A DNA stretch of 5,323 nucleotides from D2472 sp964444385 (GTDB lineage Bacteria > Pseudomonadota > Gammaproteobacteria > Magnimaribacterales > D2472): the NCBI GenBank assembly GCA_964444385.1, contig CAYUHD010000068.1, positions 1 to 5,323 on the forward strand, written 5' to 3'. This document shows positions 1 through 5,323 of this stretch, piece after piece; within the stretch, counting starts at the first letter, position 1; each line of letters opens with the position of its first letter. Both the position numbers and the translations under genes were made by a program. The notes under the pieces were generated by a model, which did no database searches, was not told where the DNA came from, and saw only the letters and a list, made by a program, of their open reading frames with translations.

Positions 1-474
1 AATATTATTATATCTTTTGCTAGCTACTATATATTCTGATGAAAAGACACCAGTACCCGCCATATCTCTTACACCAACTGCAATAGCAGGTAAATAATTT
101 GTTTCTTTCATTAAAAGAAACTTTGCATCGAAACTTTTATCTTTATAAGTCTGATCTCCACTGAAGGAAGGGGTCAAACTATACAAGGCATTATTAATAT
201 CTGTATATTGATATGATGCTTCGAACCAATTAAATGGAGTGCCAACAAATGAGCCTCTCTGATAAGGATCTGAATCACTCCATGAAAAAGCAATAGACCC
301 TGCAGGCATCATTCTTGCAGAAGGCATATTAATTAATCCAACTGTCCCACTATTACTGTAGCTGGGATAAAGATCATTTAAATAAATGTAATCATCTATG
401 CCTGCAAATAATTTAGCAGGTAAAAACATTATTAAGCATAGGCTAAGCTTAATAATGTGACTCAAAGCAGTCAT
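1..474 (-). CDS. YjbH-family outer-membrane polysaccharide protein, N-terminal part (3' end beyond window)
   Basis: This reading frame is open from an ATG at 474 to base 1 (158 codons, no stop), so the gene is cut by the window edge. Residues 1-24 look like a signal peptide: a short N-terminus with Lys9, a hydrophobic stretch, and likely cleavage after LFA (residue 24). There is no lipobox at that site. The mature start carries the family hallmark G-TVGLINMPSARMMPAG (residues 43-59), followed by WFEASYQYTDI, which matches the conserved WxExxxxYT segment of YjbH/GfcD/WbfD proteins as I know them. Members are predicted outer-membrane beta-barrels of exopolysaccharide operons; their biochemical role is poorly defined. 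The gene starts 11 bases after the stop of the export gene and has no clear Shine-Dalgarno, so translation is probably coupled to it. A perfect 12-bp hairpin lies within the first 17 codons. The family call is fairly sure; function is inferred. Confidence 0.85.
   Translation of the reverse strand, partial: MTALSHIIKLSLCLIMFLPAKLFAGIDDYIYLNDLYPSYSNSGTVGLINMPSARMMPAGSIAFSWSDSDPYQRGSFVGTPFNWFEASYQYTDINNALYSLTPSFSGDQTYKDKSFDAKFLLMKETNYLPAIAVGVRDMAGTGVFSSEYIVASKRYNNI
426..458 (-). repeat. 12-bp perfect inverted repeat with U-tract, possible attenuator
   Basis: In the transcript the arms ACATTATTAAGC (458-447) and GCTTAATAATGT (437-426) pair perfectly around a 9-base loop (446-438). The right arm ends in the first U of a run of five (426-422), giving the shape of an intrinsic terminator, although the stem has only three G-C pairs. 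It lies inside codons 6-17 of the yjbH-like gene, in the signal-peptide region. This could lower read-through from the export gene into yjbH or regulate early translation. It could also be a by-product of Leu/Ile/Lys codons in AT-rich DNA. The repeat is directly visible; any function is inference. Confidence 0.5.
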
Positions 475-485
475 GCTATTGCTAA

Positions 486-2327
486 TCAGTCGCTGATACT
501 GTTAAGAGATGCAAGAGATAATGCGAGGCTACTCAGGATAGGCGAGACAGCTGAAGCATACATTACTCCAGAGAGTTTTCCAATATCTCTAGGTGCGTAA
601 ATAATAGATCCAGGATATATATCAGACGAATCTCCAAATATCAATGAATTAGCCTTGTATAAATGGGTAGTCCCATCTGGATCTATAACCAAAAGTTCTT
701 TGTATGCAGATTTTTTTAATCCACCAACTAAATCAATATAATCTGATGCTCCATATCTTGGGTTATATTTAAGATTTGACGGATTTTTAAAATCACCAAA
801 TAAATATACAACTTTTTGTAATTCAGGAACTACAATGCGATCATCATTCATAAGTTTAATTTCATCTTTTGACTGGCCAGAAGAAATAGAAAAGTCTGAG
901 ATAATTCGGCCTTTAAAATTACTTGATCTAAGCTCTTCAGCAAGCAAATCAAGCGCAGAGCCATCTACATTAGTATTGGGTTTACCGATGCTAGAAACAA
1001 TATAATTTACAGTATCAGAATAGTTCAACCTTGCATAAGTTTTTTCCTTCTCTAATGCGCTCTCTCTAAATAAAGCACCACCGAAAACATATGCATTCTC
1101 TTTATAACCACCTGCTCTTAAAATTAAATTTGATAAAGTCTCTCCTTCATCAATATAATATTTTCCAGGCCTTTGAACCATTCCTTCAATTGTTACCTGT
1201 TTCATGGGCTGTAAGGCGCTCATAAATGAAGGCACTTGAACTGAATCTCTAGGCTGTAATGAATAATTTGATAATTCATTTTGATTTATGCTGGTTGTAC
1301 TTTCTTGATCTAGACCAACACTTTCAATCGAAACCCTATCAAACCCATAGAACCCTTCTGAAAAACCACCTGCAAATGAAATAGCAGATTCTAATGACTC
1401 ACCAGGCAAAATTTCAAACAAAGCCTCATTATTAACTCCGCCAGTAACGGGCACAATAAAAGAAGAAGGATGTACAAATATGGTATCACCAGATCTTAGT
1501 GTATTTCGGGAGTTATAATTCCCAAAAACAAATATATCGTATAAATCTATTGAATCAATAGTTTGTCCACCCCTTTTTAAATCAATTTTTCTAAATGACC
1601 CATTGGAAGCTATGCCTCCAGCTACATTTAATGCGCTCAAAATACTTGATCCACCGCTAATTGTAAAAATTCCTGGACTTTCAACCCCTCCCAACATCAG
1701 AACTTGAATGTCTCTTACTTTTGAAAGGGTTAAAAAGGCAGATACGCCTACTGTTTTAATTTCTAAATAGCTAGAAACTAATTTTTCAGCTTCACCCAGT
1801 TTTTTTCCAGCAACATAAACTTTTCCGAACTCAGGGATGACCAAAGCACCATCTCTCTCAACCATTAATTCGAGTTCATCACTAATTTTGCCAGTTAATA
1901 ACAGCTTGAAGCCATCTCCAACATCTACAATGTAATTAGAATCAAGATTAGGAACATTAACTGGCATGAAAGATGACTGCAATGATTGAAAAAATATTTC
2001 ACCATATCTAGTTATTTGCTTTTTGGAGTTTCCATACTCATCTGACCCTGAAATTTTTTGTTCAAGTGCTTGTATTTCTTTTTTTAATTTTTCTAAGATA
2101 ATTTTATTTTTTTCAATAGAGGTATCAGATCTAAATAAATCCTCTAAATCTTTTTCTTCATCAACAGTGTTTTGAACTTCAATTTGATCCCTAACAGAGG
2201 GAGGAAGACCCTCTAAGAAATCTTCAGATAAATTTGCTGTTTGAGAGATAACATTTGTTGAAAATAAAAAGCTTAATATTAAAAAAAGAGATGAAGTTAA
2301 ATTAGTAGCTAAATTAATTCTTTGCAT
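486..2327 (-). CDS. Wza/OtnA-type polysaccharide export protein with PES and SLBB domains
   Basis: Predicted outer-membrane polysaccharide export protein of 613 residues; E. coli Wza has about 380. By eye the order is: signal peptide, about 1-29; short Lys/Glu-rich coiled-coil, about 72-92; PES (Poly_export) domain, about 131-202, opening YIVDVGDGF; then four SLBB-like units at about 206-287, 291-367, 377-502 and 506-579. Typical SLBB features are LGGVESPGIF, EGMVQRPGKYYI and repeated AGG/VGG turns. Residues 585-613 form a hydrophobic, Ser/Leu-rich segment after APRD, matching the C-terminal helix that builds the outer-membrane alpha-barrel in Wza. I see no cysteine anywhere, so the lipid anchor of Wza is absent. 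The extra SLBB units and the YjbH neighbour recall OtnA/WbfF of Vibrio capsule loci. The ATG at 2327 is chosen because it begins the signal peptide; no Shine-Dalgarno is evident. A promoter-like sequence lies just upstream. Family membership is firm; the exact subtype and partners are inferred. Confidence 0.93.
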   Translation of the reverse strand: MQRINLATNLTSSLFLILSFLFSTNVISQTANLSEDFLEGLPPSVRDQIEVQNTVDEEKDLEDLFRSDTSIEKNKIILEKLKKEIQALEQKISGSDEYGNSKKQITRYGEIFFQSLQSSFMPVNVPNLDSNYIVDVGDGFKLLLTGKISDELELMVERDGALVIPEFGKVYVAGKKLGEAEKLVSSYLEIKTVGVSAFLTLSKVRDIQVLMLGGVESPGIFTISGGSSILSALNVAGGIASNGSFRKIDLKRGGQTIDSIDLYDIFVFGNYNSRNTLRSGDTIFVHPSSFIVPVTGGVNNEALFEILPGESLESAISFAGGFSEGFYGFDRVSIESVGLDQESTTSINQNELSNYSLQPRDSVQVPSFMSALQPMKQVTIEGMVQRPGKYYIDEGETLSNLILRAGGYKENAYVFGGALFRESALEKEKTYARLNYSDTVNYIVSSIGKPNTNVDGSALDLLAEELRSSNFKGRIISDFSISSGQSKDEIKLMNDDRIVVPELQKVVYLFGDFKNPSNLKYNPRYGASDYIDLVGGLKKSAYKELLVIDPDGTTHLYKANSLIFGDSSDIYPGSIIYAPRDIGKLSGVMYASAVSPILSSLALSLASLNSISD

Positions 2328-2353
2328 GGGAAATGATATTTTTTATCTGACTA

Positions 2354-2364
2354 ATTATATTATA
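2354..2364 (-). promoter_or_regulatory. Candidate -10 element(s) upstream of the export gene
   Basis: On the minus strand the 92-base gap between ugd and the export gene contains TATAATATAAT, two overlapping perfect copies of the sigma-70 -10 consensus, centred about 30 bases before the start codon. The -35 side is poor: the nearest resemblance, TTCAAC (2385-2380), is spaced 15 or 20 bases from the two -10 copies. In AT-rich DNA a TATAAT alone is weak evidence. If real, it would let the two export genes be transcribed separately from the sugar-nucleotide genes upstream, with a short leader of roughly 20 bases. Confidence 0.3.
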
Positions 2365-2419
2365 ACTTAGTAAAAAATTGTTGAATTTCATGATATGAAG
2401 ATTCATGGTTTAAATAGAT

Positions 2420-3616
2420 CTAATCACTATTATATATATCTCTTGTAAAAACTTTATGGGAAACATCATTCAGAGATTTTGAATATCTATTTGAGATGAT
2501 TATATCTGAACTTTTTTTAAATTCTTCCAGATCATTGCAAACCTTTATTCCATTGAAAAATTTCTTCTCTATGTTAGGTTCATATATTAATAACTCGGCC
2601 TCAGTTGAATTTAACCTATTCATAACTCCTTGAATAGAAGAAGATCTAAAATTATCAGATCCTTGCTTCATGGTTAATTTGTAGACTCCTATTATTTTTG
2701 GATCTTTTTTTAAAATTTGATCTGAAATATAATCTTTTCTTGTTCTGTTTGCCTCTACTATAGCTTGGATCAAATTTTGGGGAATATCCGAATAATTAGC
2801 TAAAAGTTGCTGAGTATCTTTAGGTAAACAATATCCTCCATAGCCAAAAGATGGATTATTATAAAAATTTCCTATTCTAGGATCTGCTGAAACACCAGCT
2901 ATAATTTTTGAGACATCCAGATTCTTTTCCATTGAAAAACTATCTAATTCATTAAAGAAAGCAACTCTCATGGCTAAGTATGTATTTGAAAATAATTTTA
3001 CTGCTTCTGCAGAATCAGAATCCATAATTAGCAGTTGGACTTCATCACTCAAAGATAATTGATTTAATAATGAAATACATAACTCTTTTTTTGGATGATC
3101 TCCGCCCACAATTATTCTTGAAGGATAGAGATTATCTTTTAATGCTAAGCCCTCCCTAAGAAATTCAGGAGAAAATAAGATCCTATTTGTTTTATATTTT
3201 TCGTTTAGTGATTTTGTAAAACCAACCGGAACAGTCGATTTAATAATGATTAAGGAATCATTATTATTAAATTTTAAAATTCTTTCAACGATCTTTTCTA
3301 CACTAGAAGTATTAAAGAAATTAGTTGTTTCGTCGTAATCAGTTGGCGTTGCAATGATAAAGCAATCAAAATTATCATACTCTTCGGGTTTAATCTCTTT
3401 AGTTGCATGTATTGTGAGTTTTTTTGTTAACAAATACTCCTCAACGTCAGAATCCTTAATAGTTGATTTATTATTATTAATTAAGTCTACTTTATCTGGA
3501 TCTGTATCAATTACATGAACATTATAATACTGCGCTAAAAGGACAGACAGTGACATGCCAACATACCCAGCTCCGAATACAGATATAGAAAAATCTGAAT
3601 TAAGTTTCTCTGCCAT
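2420..3616 (-). CDS. ugd: UDP-glucose 6-dehydrogenase
   Basis: This cytoplasmic enzyme oxidises UDP-glucose to UDP-glucuronate using two NAD+, supplying an acidic sugar donor for surface polysaccharide. All family motifs are present in 398 residues: Rossmann GAGYVG (15-20) with Asp37 ending beta-2, KSTVPVGFT (126-134), SPEFLREG (149-156), the central helix EAVKLFSNTYLAMR (204-217) with Lys207 and Asn211, and FGYGGYCLPKDT (257-268) with catalytic Cys263, Lys266 and Asp267. The C-terminal UDP-binding domain has KQGSDNFRSSSIQG (317-330), IYEP (344-347) and a KVFTRDIY end (388-395). These segments closely resemble the short E. coli-type Ugd (388 residues). The start at 3616 adds about eight residues before the Rossmann strand but is supported by an AGAGGA ribosome site. 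The gene overlaps the preceding one by 17 bases, so the two are almost surely co-transcribed and perhaps translationally coupled. No key residue is missing. Confidence 0.97.
   Translation of the reverse strand: MAEKLNSDFSISVFGAGYVGMSLSVLLAQYYNVHVIDTDPDKVDLINNNKSTIKDSDVEEYLLTKKLTIHATKEIKPEEYDNFDCFIIATPTDYDETTNFFNTSSVEKIVERILKFNNNDSLIIIKSTVPVGFTKSLNEKYKTNRILFSPEFLREGLALKDNLYPSRIIVGGDHPKKELCISLLNQLSLSDEVQLLIMDSDSAEAVKLFSNTYLAMRVAFFNELDSFSMEKNLDVSKIIAGVSADPRIGNFYNNPSFGYGGYCLPKDTQQLLANYSDIPQNLIQAIVEANRTRKDYISDQILKKDPKIIGVYKLTMKQGSDNFRSSSIQGVMNRLNSTEAELLIYEPNIEKKFFNGIKVCNDLEEFKKSSDIIISNRYSKSLNDVSHKVFTRDIYNSD
3241..3266 (-). repeat. 11-bp perfect hairpin inside ugd
   Basis: Arms TAATAATGATT (3241-3251) and AATCATTATTA (3256-3266) pair perfectly around a 4-base loop. 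In the ugd frame the arms encode an Asn-Asn-Asn-Asp stretch and Leu-Ile-Ile-Ile just before the KSTVP motif, so AAT codons mirror ATT codons. There is no U-tract after it. It is probably a codon-composition coincidence rather than a regulatory element. Confidence 0.3.
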
Positions 3617-4403
3617 AGCTATCCTCTAAACGGATAATATCTGACTCTTCTAAAATATCTCCACACTGCACTTCTACAACAACCAGTGGTTTTTTAGTTT
3701 CATTTTTCAGTCTATGAATTGATTGAAGTGGAATTTCTATATACTCTCCTGATTTTACAGTAAATTCTTTTCCATCTAATTCAACTGTAGCTTCTCCAGA
3801 TCCTATAACCCAATGCTCTGATCTATGTTTATGTTTTTGAAGACTTAAGACCCCTCCCGGATCAACAAATAGCTGTTTAACTTTGTAGCTTTGCTCATCT
3901 ATATAAGATGTATGACTTCCCCATGGAGCATTAATGGTTACAACATTTTCTAGACCAATATTTGATAAATATTTTTTTAAAAAATCTTCGATTAACCAAG
4001 AGCTGCTATTCATCTTGTTAGATCCACCAGTAGAATAAATAAATTCAACTCTGTCATTATTTTTAAATTCTTTATATTCAGGAATATTGATTTTCTCTCT
4101 ATCTCCACCGTTTGCAAAAATAACCTTATCAGCAATTTTTAAACATTGATTAATTGCATCAATTGCAGTCCCATCAGAATCATCAAATGAAATTACCTCA
4201 TCAACACATTGAAGATTTTGAACCACAGCAGCCCTTTCTTCCCAAGGAAGAAAAAATAAATCTTTCTTATTAATAAGCCATTGGTCTGAATTGATGCCTA
4301 CTATCAGGTAATTAGAATAAGTTTTTGCTTCATTTATGTATTCTAAATGGCCTTTGTGAAGTGGATCAAAGCCCCCCGTTACTAAGCTTATAGATGATTT
4401 CAT
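3600..4403 (-). CDS. HxGH nucleotidyltransferase fused to type II phosphomannose isomerase-like cupin
   Basis: A 267-residue cytoplasmic protein with two domains. Residues 1-146 form a cytidylyltransferase-like Rossmann domain: VTGGFDPLHKGHLEYI (8-23) carries the HxGH-type nucleotide-binding motif (His16, His19), VGINSD (35-40) follows, ERAAVVQNL (56-64) is the usual conserved Arg helix, and STGGSNKMNSSSWLI (124-138) matches the C-terminal Ser-rich nucleotide-binding loop. It resembles the C-terminal half of HldE and, less, TagD. Residues 157-262 form a cupin close to the C-terminal domain of ManC/AlgA: APWGSH (159-164), LSLQKHKHRSEHWVIGSG (186-203) with probable metal ligands His191, His193 and Glu196 or His197, then IPLQSIHRL with His230. 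ManC instead joins its cupin to a GT-A domain. Inferred role: making an NDP-activated sugar or polyol for the polymer, with the cupin isomerising or binding the phosphosugar; substrate unknown. The start at 4403 begins directly at the first strand; its ribosome site is weak. Confidence 0.9.
   Translation of the reverse strand: MKSSISLVTGGFDPLHKGHLEYINEAKTYSNYLIVGINSDQWLINKKDLFFLPWEERAAVVQNLQCVDEVISFDDSDGTAIDAINQCLKIADKVIFANGGDREKINIPEYKEFKNNDRVEFIYSTGGSNKMNSSSWLIEDFLKKYLSNIGLENVVTINAPWGSHTSYIDEQSYKVKQLFVDPGGVLSLQKHKHRSEHWVIGSGEATVELDGKEFTVKSGEYIEIPLQSIHRLKNETKKPLVVVEVQCGDILEESDIIRLEDSYGRET
3622..3627 (-). promoter_or_regulatory. ugd: Shine-Dalgarno site for ugd inside the preceding gene
   Basis: On the minus strand AGAGGA lies five bases before the ugd ATG at 3616, within the last codons of the nucleotidyltransferase-cupin gene. 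It is the clearest ribosome site in the window and decides the ugd start, confirming the 17-base overlap as real. Confidence 0.75.
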
Positions 4404-4462
4404 AGCACTTAATTAATTTAAAAGAAATATTTTAACAGATTAAGGACCTGACTTTTGCTTTC

Positions 4463-4491
4463 ATTGTATATGCAAGATTTGTCAATGTGAA
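4463..4491 (-). promoter_or_regulatory. Weak candidate sigma-70 promoter before the nucleotidyltransferase-cupin gene
   Basis: On the minus strand TTCACA (4491-4486) and TACAAT (4468-4463) sit 17 bases apart at the end of the membrane-protein gene and in the 78-base gap. A consensus TTGACA (4485-4480) is also present but is only 11 bases from TACAAT and has no better -10 at normal spacing. The leader would be about 55 bases. No convincing terminator separates the two genes, so simple read-through is equally likely. Confidence 0.25.
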
Positions 4492-5323
4492 AATATTTTT
4501 ACAAATATCCTTCTCTTGCCAGATCCAGCAAAATTACTAAAACCATTTGTTATATTTGAATCAGAGCTATATTCAAAAATAAGATCATTATCATTATCTA
4601 AATCATTTCTTTTGGATTTGATCTCATTGAGAGCAAGCATTTCATTTTCCTTAATTCCGCAACGATCAGAGTTTGCGCAAATAATCATAAAAGAGTTTTT
4701 AGAAAGTTTTTCTTCGGAAACATCATCTTTCAAAAAAATATGTGTAAAAGGATGAGTGTTTACCCAGAAAGTTTTAAAAGAATTATTAATTTCTGGATAA
4801 AAGTTAAGATTATTTGTATATCCGTAAGCGGCGATTCCATTGACTGAATATTTATTAATTAATTCAAGAATATTTACTTCATTTTGAAATGGATCAATTC
4901 TACTTTGATAAATTTCCCAAAAAGACGAGATGTATCCAACATGCACAGTTGTAATAAAAATTAAAATTGCTCTTGAATAAATTTTTATACTATCAGTAAA
5001 AATTGAAAGCAAGAATTCCACTCCAAAGGAAAATAAAATTATGATAATAGGAATGAGAGCTAAAGAATGTCTTGTTGGGCTATAGGTTATATTTCCTAAA
5101 AGGATTAGCATGATCCACACGCCAATTGTGGTTACGATAAATATATAAAGATGTCTAAATATTTTTTGCTGGCTAATTCTTATAATCCCAAAAATGCATA
5201 ATGTAAAAATTAAAGCTGCATAAATTTGGGAAATGAAATCAAAGCTCTCTCTAAAACCAAGAATCCCATACAGGACTTTAAATGAATTAGTAATAAAAAA
5301 AGTAAAAATATAAGAAATACTAT
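4482..5323 (-). CDS. Multi-pass membrane protein, probable GT-C glycosyltransferase, C-terminal part (5' end beyond window)
   Basis: The frame is open without a stop from the window edge to TGA at 4482-4484 (279 residues visible), so the start lies outside. A GTG at 5120 is in frame but falls within a hydrophobic segment and is not a believable start. Hydrophobic segments likely to span the membrane are encoded at about 5181-5234, 5088-5150, 4998-5063 and 4917-4968, with another possible one at the very edge. The loop motif YSPTRHSLALIP (5084-5049) ahead of the third segment resembles the conserved R-H/Y-x(4)-P stretch near the last helices of family 39/83-like enzymes, which use lipid-linked sugars on the periplasmic face. 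After the last helix come roughly 145 soluble residues, Asn/Ser/Asp-rich, with two nearby cysteines (CANSDRC) that could form a disulfide. The glycosyltransferase call rests on topology, one motif and context; another polysaccharide membrane protein, such as a polymerase, is possible. Confidence 0.6.
   Translation of the reverse strand, partial: SISYIFTFFITNSFKVLYGILGFRESFDFISQIYAALIFTLCIFGIIRISQQKIFRHLYIFIVTTIGVWIMLILLGNITYSPTRHSLALIPIIIILFSFGVEFLLSIFTDSIKIYSRAILIFITTVHVGYISSFWEIYQSRIDPFQNEVNILELINKYSVNGIAAYGYTNNLNFYPEINNSFKTFWVNTHPFTHIFLKDDVSEEKLSKNSFMIICANSDRCGIKENEMLALNEIKSKRNDLDNDNDLIFEYSSDSNITNGFSNFAGSGKRRIFVKIFSH

Noticed and set aside
2051..2114. T/A homopolymer runs in the export gene (for example T7 at 2079-2085) as frameshift or phase-variation sites
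   Set aside because: The frame is intact through them and they encode the Lys-rich coiled-coil; runs of this length are ordinary in AT-rich coding DNA.
2387..2406. TTCAT-GAT-ATGAA-GA-TTCAT cluster as an operator or terminator
   Set aside because: Five-base units are too short to claim as a site; kept only as a side note to the possible promoter in the same gap.
3241..3266. 11-bp hairpin in ugd as a regulatory or terminator element
   Set aside because: It arises where Asn (AAT) and Ile (ATT) codons face each other, has no U-tract, and lies in the middle of a conserved enzyme; composition explains it.
4418..4435. TTAAAA/TTTTAA inverted repeat in the gap before the nucleotidyltransferase-cupin gene
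   Set aside because: Only six A-T pairs, unstable and expected by chance in this AT-rich gap; not a credible terminator.
4516..4755. 79-codon plus-strand open frame
   Set aside because: It lies antisense within the soluble tail of the membrane-protein gene, has no ribosome site or recognisable motif, and its composition mirrors the opposite strand.
5118..5120. GTG as the start of the membrane protein
   Set aside because: The frame stays open upstream to the window edge and continues a hydrophobic helix across this codon, so it is internal.

Overview
The window is AT-rich (by eye about one-third G+C). It carries five genes, all on the minus strand and tightly packed, that read as part of a surface polysaccharide (capsule, exopolysaccharide or O-antigen-like) locus of a Gram-negative bacterium. 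An outer-membrane export protein paired with a YjbH-type protein, plus a short E. coli-type UDP-glucose dehydrogenase, point to a proteobacterium, most likely a gammaproteobacterium. The low G+C would fit a free-living marine lineage, but that is a guess; no rRNA or other taxonomic marker is present.

Layout in the direction of transcription, from high to low coordinates: (1) 5323-4482, the C-terminal part of a multi-pass membrane protein that looks like a GT-C (family 39/83-like) glycosyltransferase, cut by the window edge; (2) 4403-3600, a two-domain protein joining an HxGH-type nucleotidyltransferase to a type II phosphomannose isomerase-like cupin; (3) 3616-2420, ugd, UDP-glucose 6-dehydrogenase, overlapping gene 2 by 17 bases with its Shine-Dalgarno inside gene 2; (4) 2327-486, a Wza/OtnA-type export protein with a PES domain, several SLBB domains and a C-terminal helix; (5) 474-1, the N-terminal part of a YjbH-family protein, cut by the other window edge. 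The gaps are 78 bases (4404-4481), 92 bases (2328-2419) and 11 bases (475-485). No gene-free stretch exceeds 300 bases, and no tRNA, rRNA, CRISPR array or insertion sequence was seen.

Working together (inference): gene 2 would activate a small phosphorylated sugar or polyol as an NDP derivative, Ugd would supply UDP-glucuronate, the GT-C protein would transfer a sugar on the periplasmic side, and the SLBB export protein with its YjbH neighbour would carry the polymer through the outer membrane. The matching inner-membrane co-polymerase/tyrosine kinase (Wzc-like), flippase and polymerase are not in this window.

The items most worth a second look are the nucleotidyltransferase-cupin fusion, which resembles ManC with its catalytic half replaced by an unrelated fold, and a perfect 12-bp hairpin followed by a U-tract inside the signal-peptide codons of the yjbH-like gene, which could act as an attenuator.
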